Both the position numbers and the translations under genes were made by a program. This document shows positions 14,013 through 24,200 of a stretch of DNA of 30,626 nt, piece by piece. How positions within the stretch are numbered: the stretch's first letter is position 1; each line of letters opens with the position of its first letter. The notes beneath the pieces were generated by a model. That model searched no databases. It was not told where the DNA came from and saw nothing but the letters and a program-made list of their open reading frames with translations. This DNA is from Planctomycetota bacterium (GTDB lineage Bacteria; Planctomycetota; UBA11346), in NCBI GenBank assembly GCA_007131555.1, contig SLQH01000477.1, positions 1-30,626 of the forward strand, written 5' to 3'.

Positions 14013-16814
14013 TCATCTATCGCTTGGGGTGATGGTCAGGGCCAGGTCCTGTGAGGGGGATGGGAGGTGGATGGTGAGGCGGCCGTGGCGGTCGGCGCTG
14101 CGGGTCCGGTTGAAGCGCTGGTGGCCTGTGTGGAGGTCGTGGCCGCGTAGGCGGTAGTTGATTCCGGGGTGGAAGCCGTCGATGACGATGACTCCGGCGA
14201 CTTGGGGTCGGGGCAGACCTTCGATCAGATGGGCATGCCAGGTGTCGGCTTGGTGGCGGGGCCAGAGCAGGGCTTGGCTGGGGCTCTGCCAGCCGATGGT
14301 CCGCCAGGGGGCCTGGTTGTCGAGTTGGCGATGGCGCAGGTCGGGGTCGGTCCAGTCGATCCGGGCCACGGCGTCGGCCAGGGGGCGATAGAGCGGCCAC
14401 AGGTCGTGATGATCGATGTAGACATCCCACCACCAGTTCATGGCCGAGCCGTAGCCCCCCAGGAGGAAGCCGGCCCAGGCCTGATGGAGCAGGAGCAGGC
14501 CCTGGGGGTCGATGGCATTGCCGGGGTTGTCGTCGTTGCTGCCATGGAAACCGGTCTCGGAGAAACGGAAGGGGCGGGGGTCGTCGGCCACCAGGTCGCC
14601 CAGGCTGGTCAGCAGACCGACGCCATCCTTGTCCGGTTCGGCCAGATGTTCGAAGCGGGGGACGTAGGCGTGGAAGTCGATCAGGTCGAGGGCCGGAGCC
14701 CGCAGGACGCGCGGCCATTGCCGGGGCCGGGCCAGGGATGCGGCGATCAGGCGCTTATCCTGGTCGAGTTGGCGCAGCGCTGTGGCGGCGCCTTGGATCC
14801 AGGCGTAGGCTCGCTGTTCACCATCCTCCAGGGCCAGGCCCTGTTCGCCGATGACCTCGTCGATCTCGTTGAACAGCTCCCAGGCCATGATGGTGGGGTC
14901 GGCTCCGTAGCGGGCCATGAGATAGCGCAGGCGCCGGACGTAGGCGGCCGGCGGGGGGTTGGCGAAGAAGGTTTCGACCCGCTCTTCCAGGCTGTCGCCG
15001 TAGGGGGCGTTGCGGTGATGGATGAGGTCGTGATGGTTGTCGAGGACCAGAGTCACCCGTAGGCCCTGGCGGCGGGCCAGGGACAGGACGCGGTCGAGCA
15101 TCCAGGCCTGGTCGAGGCGGTAGTCGTCTGGCTGCTGGCCTTCGATCTGGCAGCTCCAGCTGGCGCACCACAGGCGGAAGTGGTTGCCGCCGTTGATGGC
15201 CAGTTGCAGCAGGTGCATGCGTAGATGATCGATGCGGTTGGCCCCCACGCCCCAGGCGATGTTGGCCCCGATGGGGATGAAGGGGCGGCCGTCGCTGGTG
15301 GCCAGGAGACGGGGATTATGGGGGCTGATGCCGATCATTCTCAGAGGTTCGGCCGGGGCGACCTGGAAGACCCCGCTGGCCAGGGGGCGGTTGTCAGGGC
15401 TGCTGAGCTGCCAGGAGTGGTCGCCGGGCAGGTCGAAGCGATGGCGCAGGCGCAATTCCTCCGGCCCGGTGGCGGTGAACTCTGGGCCGCTGCCGTCGGC
15501 GCTGCGGGTCGGGCGGTAGGGCCGATAGAGGAAAGCCGACCGGGTCCGTTGGCCGCCGGACGGGTCGGTGATGGTCAATTGCGGGGTGCGGGTGACATCC
15601 AGATGGCGCCAGTCGTCGGTCAGTTCCAGACGCCATTCGGCCAGACCGACCATCAGCTCATCACTGCCGACCGGCTCCAGGTCCAGGCCCAGGGCGCAGC
15701 CGACGATCAGCAGCAGGGCGGCGATGCGGCGGTAGAGGGCCAGATAGCGTGGGCAGACCCGCTGGGGGGCGCAGTGGGCCGCCGCCCGCCGCCCGGCGGC
15801 GATGCGGGCCTGGCGCCGGGTCGGATCATCGAGCAGATCCTGGACTGCGGTGGTCAGGTCTGTGATCTGACGCGGACGGGCCTCGACCAGCCCCTGCTGG
15901 CCCAGATCAATGAGTCCGCCGACCGCCGGGGCCACCACCGGCACGCCGGCCCCGGCGGCCTCGATCGCGGCCAGGGGCTGGCCTTCGTGGCGGGAGGTCA
16001 TCAACAATACGTCCATGGCCGCCAGGGCCTCGGCGGTGGCACAGTGACCGGCGAAGTGGACCCGCAGCCCCAGGGCCGCCGCCCGGAGCTCCAGGTGACG
16101 CCGCTGGTCGCCCTGGCCGCAGATCACCCCTTGCACCGGGCGTTGCTGCTGGAGGGCTGCCAGGCAGTCCAGCCACAGGTCACCATCCTTGACCGGGGCC
16201 AAGCGCCCCAGAAAGCCGATGCGGGGCCGGTGCGGGTCGAGCTGGTCATGCCAGGGGGCGCTGTGGGGCGTGACCGGCCGCACCGGGACCGGCAGGCAGT
16301 GCCAGGCCGGGGGTCGGCCCAGGTGAAAGTGGTCGCGCAGGGTCTGCACCAGGGTCGGGGTCAGGCTGTGGCAATGGCCGTAGCGGGCTGCCAGGCGCTC
16401 ACCAGCCAGGATCGCCTGGGCGATCAGGGGATGGAAATGGCCGCTCAAGACATGGCCGTGATAGCTGTGCAGGCAGGGCAGGGCCAGATGACGGGCGATC
16501 AGGCGCCCCATCAGGCCGGCCTTGGCGGTATGGGTATGGAGGAGGTCAGGACGCAGGCACCGTAGGCGACGGGTGAGGTGCTGGGCAGCCCTGATCTCGG
16601 CCCAGGGGTCGATGCGCCGGGCCAGCCCCGGCACCGCCTCGACCCTGATGCCGGCTGCGGTGAGCTGCGGGGTGAAGTCCGGCTCATCTGCCGCCACGCT
16701 ACCGCTGAGGACTCTGACCTCATGGCCCATGCTCTGGGCGTGGGTCGCCAGTTCGACCAGCACTCGGGCCGGGCCGCCATCATTGAGACGGGCGATGAGG
16801 TGGATGATCCGCAC
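14013..16814 (-). CDS. Fused GT4 glycosyltransferase and GH5-like glycoside hydrolase
   Basis: 933 residues from GTG 16814, which has GGAG eight bases upstream. Residues 1-~360 are a GT-B family 4 glycosyltransferase: IIHLIARLNDGGPARVL, HTHTAKAGLMGRL, IGFLGRLAPVKDGD, and the E-x7-E motif EGQPLAAIE (277-285). Residues ~361-379 read RRIAALLLIVGCALG, just like a lipoprotein signal peptide with lipobox LIVGC. A beta-rich segment (~385-490) follows, then a TIM-barrel hydrolase resembling GH5: acid/base in WELFNEID (Glu650) and likely nucleophile in FSETGFHG (Glu753), with MNWWWD near 792-797. No stop separates the halves. The protein may span the inner membrane, with sugar transfer inside and trimming outside. 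Another start is discussed at 16835-16912. Confidence 0.85.
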   Translation of the reverse strand: MRIIHLIARLNDGGPARVLVELATHAQSMGHEVRVLSGSVAADEPDFTPQLTAAGIRVEAVPGLARRIDPWAEIRAAQHLTRRLRCLRPDLLHTHTAKAGLMGRLIARHLALPCLHSYHGHVLSGHFHPLIAQAILAGERLAARYGHCHSLTPTLVQTLRDHFHLGRPPAWHCLPVPVRPVTPHSAPWHDQLDPHRPRIGFLGRLAPVKDGDLWLDCLAALQQQRPVQGVICGQGDQRRHLELRAAALGLRVHFAGHCATAEALAAMDVLLMTSRHEGQPLAAIEAAGAGVPVVAPAVGGLIDLGQQGLVEARPRQITDLTTAVQDLLDDPTRRQARIAAGRRAAAHCAPQRVCPRYLALYRRIAALLLIVGCALGLDLEPVGSDELMVGLAEWRLELTDDWRHLDVTRTPQLTITDPSGGQRTRSAFLYRPYRPTRSADGSGPEFTATGPEELRLRHRFDLPGDHSWQLSSPDNRPLASGVFQVAPAEPLRMIGISPHNPRLLATSDGRPFIPIGANIAWGVGANRIDHLRMHLLQLAINGGNHFRLWCASWSCQIEGQQPDDYRLDQAWMLDRVLSLARRQGLRVTLVLDNHHDLIHHRNAPYGDSLEERVETFFANPPPAAYVRRLRYLMARYGADPTIMAWELFNEIDEVIGEQGLALEDGEQRAYAWIQGAATALRQLDQDKRLIAASLARPRQWPRVLRAPALDLIDFHAYVPRFEHLAEPDKDGVGLLTSLGDLVADDPRPFRFSETGFHGSNDDNPGNAIDPQGLLLLHQAWAGFLLGGYGSAMNWWWDVYIDHHDLWPLYRPLADAVARIDWTDPDLRHRQLDNQAPWRTIGWQSPSQALLWPRHQADTWHAHLIEGLPRPQVAGVIVIDGFHPGINYRLRGHDLHTGHQRFNRTRSADRHGRLTIHLPSPSQDLALTITPSDR

Positions 16815-16834
16815 GCCAGAGGCTCCGTGGGCAA

Positions 16835-16912
16835 GGGGGGGTGATCGATTGTTGCAAAGCAGCCAGGACATCAGCCAGGTGCTGTTGCGCCGGCTCTTTC
16901 ATGCTGACTCCT
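16835..16912 (-). promoter_or_regulatory. Strong ribosome site and start in another frame, with a seven-G run
   Basis: On the minus strand AGGAG (16912-16908) stands five bases before ATG 16902, the best ribosome site near this gene. The frame gives MKEPAQQHLADVLAALQQS and then meets a run of seven C (plus-strand G 16835-16841). With six instead of seven, the frame would pass straight into the glycosyltransferase (ITPLAHGASGVRIIHL). So the true start may be 16902, with the present reading out of frame by one base. Confidence 0.6.
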
Positions 16913-16968
16913 GAACTCATACCCCCGCCCGGTTTCTGGGCAAGGTACAGGCTTGAGCAGGCCACGAT

Positions 16969-16998
16969 TTGACAGATCTGTAAAGATGCGTATAGCAT
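16969..16998 (+). promoter_or_regulatory. Sigma70-type promoter toward rny
   Basis: A perfect -35 TTGACA (16969-16974) is followed after 16 bp by TATAGC (16991-16996), or after 18 bp by TAGCAT (16993-16998). Transcription to the right would give a leader of about 270 nt before rny at 17277. Confidence 0.55.
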
Positions 16999-17062
16999 AG
17001 ACGTCAAAAGCACAGGTCCTATCACATCGTCGTCGGCGGGGTGATGGATGTTGTGCACAGTC

Positions 17063-17094
17063 TCTCGTCGATATCCGTCAGGATCTCGACGAGA
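17063..17094 (+). promoter_or_regulatory. Hairpin in the rny leader
   Basis: TCTCGTCGA (17063-17071) and TCGACGAGA (17086-17094) form a 9-bp perfect stem with a 14-base loop, inside the predicted leader. No U run follows, so it is not a standard terminator. It could affect stability or autoregulation by RNase Y; this is inference. Confidence 0.45.
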
Positions 17095-17276
17095 ACGCCC
17101 ACGTTGAGCAGGTTGGTACGGTGAAAGTGTTCTGTGATGGTTCTCACAAGATCCGGTATTGATAGACCAAATGCCCTTGAAAGGCCGAGATGCAGTCTTG
17201 TCTGATGCAGTATTCAGCGTCTTGTCCGTAAAGGGTCTCAACGTGGATCGTCCCTAATCCATGAAGGTGACTATCC

Positions 17277-18842
17277 ATGCTGTATTATCTGTTGGCCGCC
17301 CTGGGCGGCGTCGTGGTGGGCGCAGTGGCCGCCTCTCTTGTGGCTGTGCGGCGTTGCGTGGCCCATCGCGAGGCGGCTGCCAAGACCCTTGAAGATGACC
17401 GCCAGACGGCCCTGATCGGCGCCCGTGAAGCGGCCCAGGCCGAACTGGAGCGCGATCGTCTGGATCTGGCTGAGCAGCGTCGTGAGATCGAACAGCTGGC
17501 GGCCAAGACCACCCGCCGTCAGGAGCGCCAGGCGGCTCAGGAAGAGGCGCTTGATGCTCGTGACAAGGTCCTCGAAGAGAAACTCGCCGCCTGTGATCGT
17601 CGGGAAGCCAAGCTGCTGCGGCGAGAGGAGGAGCTTGAGATCCGTTCTGGGGAACTGGAGCAGCGGTCTCAGGCGGTCATTGATCAGGAGCAGGGGGTCG
17701 CGGCCCGGCTGGCCGAGATCGCCGGCCTGAGTCGTGATGAGGCGGCGACCCGGCTGTTGCAGCAGCTCGATGCCGAGATGGCCATCGAACAGGCCGAGAT
17801 CATCGCCAAGAAGACCAAGGAGATCGAGGCCCGGGCCAAGGAGGTCGGCTGCGAGATCGTTGGTCGGGCCATCCAGCGCTACGCCGCCGAACATACCGCC
17901 GAGACCACCACCGCCGTGGTCAAGCTGGGCGATGATGACATGAAGGGGCGCATCATCGGTCGTGAAGGTCGTAACATCCGCGCCTTTGAACAGGCCACCG
18001 GGGTCGACCTGATCATCGATGACACCCCCAATCAGATCACTGTCAGCTGCTTTGACGGCATCCGCCGTGAGATCGCCCGCCAGACCCTGGTCGAGCTGGT
18101 CGCCGATGGGCGCATCCAACCGGCCCGGATTGAGGAAGCCCTGCAGAAGGTCCAGCAGGACATGGATCGGGCGGTGCTCAAACTGGGCGAGGATGCCGCC
18201 TTCGAGTGTGATGTCTCAGGTTTGCATCCCCAGTTGCTGCGCATGCTCGGCAAGCTGCATTATCGCAGCAGCTACGGTCAGAATGTGCTGCGCCATGCCA
18301 TCGAGGTCGCCCATCTGGCCGAGGCCATGGCCAGCGAACTGGGTCTGGACGCCAAGCTGGCCAAGCGCTGCGGCCTGCTACACGATATCGGCAAGGCCCT
18401 TGATCATGAGCATGAGGGCAGCCATCCCGAACTGGGGGCTGAGGCCCTACGCCGCTACCAGGAACACCGCCTGGTGGTCAATGCCGCCCTGGCCCATCAT
18501 GAGGGCAAGGAGTCCCTCGGCATCTACACCACCCTCACCGCCGCCGCTGACGCCATCTCGGCCGCCCGCCCCGGTGCCCGGCGTGAGAACGTCGAGCGCT
18601 ACCTCAAGCGCCTTGAGCAGCTCGAGGACATCGCCCTGGGCTACAAGGGGGTGATGAAGGCCTACGCCATCCAGGCCGGGCGCGAACTGCGGGTGTTCAT
18701 CAACGGCAATACCCTTCAGGATGCCGCCCTGCCCAAGGTCGCCCGTGACATCGCCAAGCGCATCGAGACCGAGGTCGCCTATCCCGGCGAGGTCAAGGTG
18801 ACCCTGATCAGAGAGACCCGCAGTACTGCTGTGGCCCGTTGA
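17277..18842 (+). CDS. rny: Ribonuclease Y
   Basis: 521 residues, normal length. RNase Y is a membrane-anchored endoribonuclease that starts mRNA decay. Order of parts: N-terminal membrane helix (YYLLAALGGVVVGAVAASLVAV, 3-24); long charged coiled coil (~30-200); KH RNA-binding domain with GREGRN (228-233) inside KGRIIGREGRNIRAFEQATG; HD domain with His340 in LRHAIEVAHLA and His369-Asp370 in LLHDIGKALDHEHEG. The C-terminal AGRELRVFINGN and YPGEVKVTLIRETRS blocks are typical. AAGGTGA stands six bases before ATG 17277. The FetAB-type transporter genes follow 13 bp after the stop, probably co-transcribed. Confidence 0.97.
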   Translation: MLYYLLAALGGVVVGAVAASLVAVRRCVAHREAAAKTLEDDRQTALIGAREAAQAELERDRLDLAEQRREIEQLAAKTTRRQERQAAQEEALDARDKVLEEKLAACDRREAKLLRREEELEIRSGELEQRSQAVIDQEQGVAARLAEIAGLSRDEAATRLLQQLDAEMAIEQAEIIAKKTKEIEARAKEVGCEIVGRAIQRYAAEHTAETTTAVVKLGDDDMKGRIIGREGRNIRAFEQATGVDLIIDDTPNQITVSCFDGIRREIARQTLVELVADGRIQPARIEEALQKVQQDMDRAVLKLGEDAAFECDVSGLHPQLLRMLGKLHYRSSYGQNVLRHAIEVAHLAEAMASELGLDAKLAKRCGLLHDIGKALDHEHEGSHPELGAEALRRYQEHRLVVNAALAHHEGKESLGIYTTLTAAADAISAARPGARRENVERYLKRLEQLEDIALGYKGVMKAYAIQAGRELRVFINGNTLQDAALPKVARDIAKRIETEVAYPGEVKVTLIRETRSTAVAR

Positions 18843-18855
18843 CCGGAGTCCGCTG

Positions 18856-19518
18856 ATGTCCGCCCAGGCGGCTGTTGCCGACATTCTGCGCATCGACGGC
18901 CTGGTCATCGCTGTCGATGGCCGGCCGCTCTGTCATCCGGTCGACCTGACGCTGGGACTTGGTCAACGCCTGCTGATCCAGGGCCCGTCTGGCTGTGGCA
19001 AGACCACCCTGCTGCGGTGTCTGCTGGGCTTTGCCTGGCCGTCGGCGGGCAGCATCGTCATCAATGGTCTGCCTTTGACCTCGCAGAACTGTTGGCAGCA
19101 GCGCCGATCGCTGGCCTATGTGCCCCAGGAGATCGATCTGGGCCAGGGCCTGGTGAGCGAGGTGATGCAGCGCCCCTTCGCCGTGCAGGCCAATGCCGGT
19201 CGGGGGGATACGGCTGTCCTTGAGGCCCTGATGCAGGAACTGGGTCTGGGGTCGCAGTTGCGCGAACGCCGGATCGAGCAGCTGTCCGGGGGTGAGAAGC
19301 AGCGCCTCGGCCTAGTCATCGCCCTGGCCCTGGAGCGTCCCCTGCTGGTGCTCGACGAACCGTCCTCGGCCCTGGATGCGGTGGCCCGTGATCTGGTCCT
19401 GGCGGCCTTGGAGCGGCGACCGCATCTGGCGGTGCTGAGCGTCAGCCATGATCCCCACTGGCGCTTGGAGCAGCAACGGACCTGCCTCATGCGGCTGACG
19501 AGCGGGGAGGCCCCATGA
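18856..19518 (+). CDS. fetA: FetA/YbbL-type ABC transporter ATPase
   Basis: 220 residues, a single ABC ATPase domain. Walker A GPSGCGKTT (43-51), Q-loop VPQE (89-92), signature LSGGEKQR (143-150), Walker B LLVLDEPSSALD (163-174), H-loop in VSHDPHW. Its overlap (ATGA) with a FetB/UPF0014 permease identifies it as the energising partner of a two-gene exporter, linked in E. coli to iron homeostasis. The metal role here is inference from the pairing. Confidence 0.9.
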   Translation: MSAQAAVADILRIDGLVIAVDGRPLCHPVDLTLGLGQRLLIQGPSGCGKTTLLRCLLGFAWPSAGSIVINGLPLTSQNCWQQRRSLAYVPQEIDLGQGLVSEVMQRPFAVQANAGRGDTAVLEALMQELGLGSQLRERRIEQLSGGEKQRLGLVIALALERPLLVLDEPSSALDAVARDLVLAALERRPHLAVLSVSHDPHWRLEQQRTCLMRLTSGEAP

Positions 19519-20312
19519 GTGCAGTCGCCATCACGACTCCCGGCATGCTGGTCGCCTACCTCATGGCCCTGCTGCCGGTCCTGGCCCTGCTGTGGTGGCG
19601 GGTACCCCTGGTCAGCACGACCCTGATCGCCCTGCTGCGGATGAGCGTCCAACTGCTGTTCGTGGCCCTCTATCTCCAGGTCATCTTTCGCCTCGACCGG
19701 CCCTGGCTGACCGGCCTGTGGCTGGTGGCTATGATCGTGGCCGCCGAATGGAACATTGTGCGCGGCTGCGGCTTCTCCTGGCGGCGGGCGGCGTTGCCCA
19801 TCGCCGCCGGCCTGGTGCTGGGTACCGCCCTGCCCCTGCTGGTGCTGATGCTGGGGGTTCTGGGGCACAGCGCAGTGCTGGAGCCGCGCTATGCCATCCC
19901 CCTGGCCGGCATGATCCTCGGCAACTGCCTGCGGGCCGACATCGTTGGCCTCAAGAGCGCCTTCGGCAGCCTGCGCCGGGAGCGCAAGGCCTATGAGCTG
20001 CATCTGGCTTGGGGCGCTCGGGCCAGCGAGGCCTTTGCACCCTATGCCGCCGCCGCCCTGCGGGCGGCCTTGGAGCCCACCATCGCCACCATCGCCACCA
20101 TCGGCCTGGTGTCCCTGCCGGGCATGATGACCGGTGTCATCCTGGGTGGCACCGATCCGGCCACCGCCGTCTGCTACCAGATCGCCATCATGGCCGCGAT
20201 CTTCGCCGGCACCACCCTGACCGTGATGGTGGCGGTCAGTCTGCTGCGCCGCAGCGCCTTCGATGTCGCCGGCAATCTGGATGAGACCTTGTTCAGCCAG
20301 CCTGAGGGCTGA
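19515..20312 (+). CDS. fetB: FetB/YbbM (UPF0014) membrane permease
   Basis: 265 residues with about seven hydrophobic segments, beginning at ~9-26 and ~34-60. The family block TIATIGLVSLPGMMTGVILGGTDP (~193-216) and LLRMSVQLLFVALYLQVIF near the start are characteristic of UPF0014. Works in the inner membrane with the upstream ATPase. Its 3' end overlaps the convergent ABC ATPase gene by 20 nt, leaving no room for a terminator outside coding sequence. Confidence 0.93.
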   Translation: MSAVAITTPGMLVAYLMALLPVLALLWWRVPLVSTTLIALLRMSVQLLFVALYLQVIFRLDRPWLTGLWLVAMIVAAEWNIVRGCGFSWRRAALPIAAGLVLGTALPLLVLMLGVLGHSAVLEPRYAIPLAGMILGNCLRADIVGLKSAFGSLRRERKAYELHLAWGARASEAFAPYAAAALRAALEPTIATIATIGLVSLPGMMTGVILGGTDPATAVCYQIAIMAAIFAGTTLTVMVAVSLLRRSAFDVAGNLDETLFSQPEG

Positions 20313-21243
20313 TGCCCTGATCAGCAGTCTTGGCGATCAGGTCCCGGAAGACCTCCTCAAGGCTGCGCTTTTCAGGACTGAACTCGTCCACCGGGCCGAG
20401 ATCAAGGGCCAGGGGGAGAAGACGATCGCGAGCATCATCGTCCAGGTCGATGCTCCAGGTCTGCTCTCCATGCCTGGTGAAACTGCGGACCCATGGCGCG
20501 GCCTCCAGGGCCGTCTCCATGGCCTTGGCAGGGGCCCGACAGCGGAGCAGTGCCCGACAGATCTGGTGGGCCCGGCGTTGCAACACGCCGACTGGTTCAT
20601 CGAGAACTGTGCGGCCATTGTCGATCATGACCGCCCGATCGCAACAGCGTTCGACCTCTGCCAGGATATGGGTCGACAGCACAATGGCGTGGTCATCAGA
20701 CAATTCGCGGATCATATCGCGGAAGTTGGCCACCTGGGCAGGGTCAAGTCCGGCGGTGGCCTCATCAAGGATGAGCAGGGGGGGGGCTCCGAGCAGGGCC
20801 TGGGCCAAGCCGACGCGCTGGCGGTTGCCGCCTGACAGCTTGTGGATATGCCGCCGTTCGACGCCGGTCAAGGCACATCGTTCCATGACTCGCCATACCT
20901 CATGGCGGCGGGCGGTGGCGGTGATCCCCTTCAGGCGGGCGACATGGTCAAGATAGGCGGTGACGCGCATCTCGCCGTAGAGGGGCAGATCCTGGGGCAG
21001 ATATCCGATCAGGCGCCGGCAGGCCAGAGGGTCCTCGCTCTGATCATGGCCATCAATGACCACCCGTCCGGCACTGGGGGCGAGGTGTCCGGCGATGATC
21101 TTCATGGTAGTCGATTTGCCGGCACCGTTGGCTCCCAGCAGGCCCACGACATGACAACGGTCCAGGACCAAGTCCACTCCGTCGAGGGCCTGGATGGTCG
21201 CGAAGCGTTTGCGCAGTTGATGGGCCTCAAGCAGCAGGGTCAT
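20293..21243 (-). CDS. ABC-2 type transporter ATPase without adjacent permease
   Basis: 316 residues. ATPase of the CcmA/GldA/NodI type: Walker A GANGAGKST (37-45), Q-loop LPQD (82-85), signature LSGGNRQRVGLA (136-147), Walker B LLILDEATAGLD (156-167), H-loop in STHIL. A ~90-residue C-terminal extension follows, as in multidrug or gliding-type exporters. Its ATG overlaps the dnaE stop (ATGA), so it is translated from the same message. The permease expected beside it is absent: the next gene is the convergent fetB. The substrate is unknown. Confidence 0.92.
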   Translation of the reverse strand: MTLLLEAHQLRKRFATIQALDGVDLVLDRCHVVGLLGANGAGKSTTMKIIAGHLAPSAGRVVIDGHDQSEDPLACRRLIGYLPQDLPLYGEMRVTAYLDHVARLKGITATARRHEVWRVMERCALTGVERRHIHKLSGGNRQRVGLAQALLGAPPLLILDEATAGLDPAQVANFRDMIRELSDDHAIVLSTHILAEVERCCDRAVMIDNGRTVLDEPVGVLQRRAHQICRALLRCRAPAKAMETALEAAPWVRSFTRHGEQTWSIDLDDDARDRLLPLALDLGPVDEFSPEKRSLEEVFRDLIAKTADQGISPQAG

Positions 21244-24200
21244 CGTGTCTGGCTCCGGGAGTGGTCATCGCCCAGGCGACCATGGCGGACGCTGACTCCG
21301 GTCTCTGTCCAGATGTCCTGGAGGCCGGCCAATATGGCTTCGCTGGGATGGACCTGCCAGCCATCGCCGCAGCGCAGGGTCAGCAATACGTCATGTCCGG
21401 TCTGCACCAGGGCGGTGACCGGGCAGGTGCCATTGTGGGCGGCCATCAGATCACGGGTCTGGGCAAGGCGCTGTGGGGTCAGGGGATCTTCGGCATCAAC
21501 ATGCAGGGTGATCTCGCGGGTCAGGCGTTCTCCGGCCAGGTCGATCGGTACCATCTCGGCGATGATCAGCGACGGGATCTCCTCGGTGTCGTCATCCATC
21601 GCCTCGCCGTCGTTGGCCTCATTGCCGTCCTGGGTCTGGGCCGGGCGCCGCCGGCGTTGCCGTTTGTCGACAGTGCCCTGGAACAGGGCCACCAGATCAG
21701 GGGTGCAATCAGCAGCGAAACGCTCGCACGGACCGGGTTCATAGATGCCCCGACGGTTTTCACGACCGGCAAACAGCACGCCTTCAAAGCGGCCATGATC
21801 ATCTTCCAACGACAGGATCGACATCGGTTTTCCGGACTTGGTCTTGATGTCGCGTCGTGACAAGACCACGGCCCCGACGATGACATCTCCGGCCGGCCGG
21901 GCGATCAGGTCGATGCTGCGATGGGTGGCGTGCAGATCAAGGGTGGCGCGATGTTCATTGAGGGGATGGCTGCTGATCCAATACCCGGTCAATTCCTTTT
22001 CGAAGGCCAGGCGTTGCCCCAGGCCCCAGTCCTCCATGACGGGTAGGGCCTGGGTCTGGGCCCGGAAGGCCTCGTCTTCTTCAAAAGCGTCAAAGAGGGT
22101 GGCCTGGGCGGCGGCCTTGGTCTTGGCGATGCGTTGACCGCGATCAAAGGCCATGTCGATGGCCGCGCAGGCGGCCTGACGGTTGGGGTGCAGACTGTCG
22201 AAGGCTCCGGTCTTGACGAGGTGTTCAATGACCCGTTTGTTGACGGTGCGGGTATTGATGCGAGCGCAGAGGTCGAACAGGGATGTGAAGGGGCCGTCCT
22301 GGTCACGCAGGGCGCTGAGATGCTGGGCGGCGTTGTGACCGACCCCCTTGATGCCGCCGAAACCGAAGCGGACGCTGGTTCCGGTATAGGTGAACTCCCA
22401 GCCGGATTCGTTGATGTCCGGCGGCAGCACCGGAATGTTGCGGCGTTGCAACTCCTGGGAAAACAAGGTCATCTTGTCCTTGTTGCCCATCTCGTAGATC
22501 AGGTTGGCGGTCATGAAGGCGGCGAAGTGGTGGGCCTTCATGTAGGCCGTCCAGTAGGCGATCAGGCCGTAGCAGGCCGAATGTGACTTGTTGAAGCAGT
22601 AGCTGGCGAAGCCGAGGATGTTCTCCCACATCGCCGCCGACTTCTCGGCCGGGAAGTCGTGGCGCTCCAGGGCTCCGGCGATGAAGCGTTCGCGCAGGCT
22701 CTGGAGCATGGCCAGGATCTTCTTGCCCATGGCCTTGCGCAGGTCATCGGCCTCGGCCGGGCTGAAGCCGCACAACTCGCGGGCGATGTTCATGACCTGT
22801 TCCTGGTAGATGTACAGGCCGTAGGTCTCCTGGAGGATGGCTTCCAGGACCGGGTGCGGGTACTCGACCTTCTGCCGGCCATGCTTGCGCTCACAGTAGT
22901 CGATGTGCATGTTGGCCCCCAGGGGGCCGGGCCGGTACAGGGCCACCAGGGCGATCATGTCCTCAAAACGGTCTGGCTGAAGATGACGGATGAGCTGTTG
23001 GAATCCGGTTGATTCACATTGGAACACGCCCAGGGTCTCGCCGGTGCCGAGGAACTGGAAGGTCCGGCGGTCATCCAGGGGTAGGGACGGGAAGTCGATC
23101 CGGGCGCCGTCGACCTGGGCCGCGATGTCGGCAGCGGTCTTGAGGATGGACATCGTCTTGAGCCCCAGGAAGTCCATCTTCAACAGGCCGCAGGCCTCGA
23201 CCTGGGTCATGTCGTACTGGGTCGCGGGGCGCCCCTTGACGGCGCATACGGGCACGTAGTCGTGGACGGGGCCGGGGGCGATGATGACACCGCAGGCATG
23301 GACTCCCAACGACCGGCCCAGGTTCTCAAGGCCGGCTGCGGTGTCAAAGACCTGCTTGGCCCTGTCGTCGTGCGTGTAGCGGGCAAGCATGGGTTCAGCC
23401 ACGTCATAGGTGTCATCCTTGATCGGCTTATGGCCCAGGCAGACAGGGATGGTGTGCTTGCCGGAGGGGTCTTCGGGGACCAGGTTGGCCAGGGTCTGGG
23501 CATCCTCAGGGGTCCAGCCATAGGCCCGGGCGACGTCCTTGATGGCCATGCGGGCCTTCATGGTGCCCAGGGTCATGATCTGGACCACGGCTTCACTGCC
23601 ATATTTCTGGCTGACGTAGTCGATGACCCGGCCCCGGCCGTCCTTGCAGAAGTCGATGTCGATGTCGGGCATCGATTTGCGGCCCGGATTGAGGAAGCGT
23701 TCAAACAGCAGACCGTAGCGCAGAGGGCAGATGTCAGTGATGCCGATGGCATAGGCCACCAATGATCCGGCTGCTGATCCGCGCCCCGGTCCGACCGGGA
23801 TGTTCTCATTCTTGGCCCAGTTGATGAAGTCGGCGACGATCAGGAAGTAGGCGGCAAAGCCCATCTCGGCAATGGTCTGCAACTCGAAGTCCAGGCGTTC
23901 GTCAGCCTCCGGTGGCGGGTTGCCATGATACCGTTGTTGCATGCCCGTGGCGCAGAGTTGGCGTAGATAGTCGATGTCACTGAGATTGTCCGGACAGGTG
24001 AAGTAGGGCAGGTGGTACGACCCGGTCGGCAGGACATCACTGGCACACATCTCCGAGACCCGACGGGTGTTGCTGATGGCCTCAGGCAGATCGGCGAACA
24101 GTTCCGCCATCTCCTCGGCGCTGGCCAGGTGGAAGCGGTCGCTGGGCATGCGCTTGCGGCGCGGGTCTTCAAGGGTGGTGACCTTCTGGACCGCCAGCTG

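Noticed and set aside
14169..16565. Plus-strand frames of 297 and 446 residues opposite the GT4-GH gene
   Set aside because: Low-complexity Gly/Gln/Ala/Val sequence mirroring the real gene; no ribosome site or family likeness.
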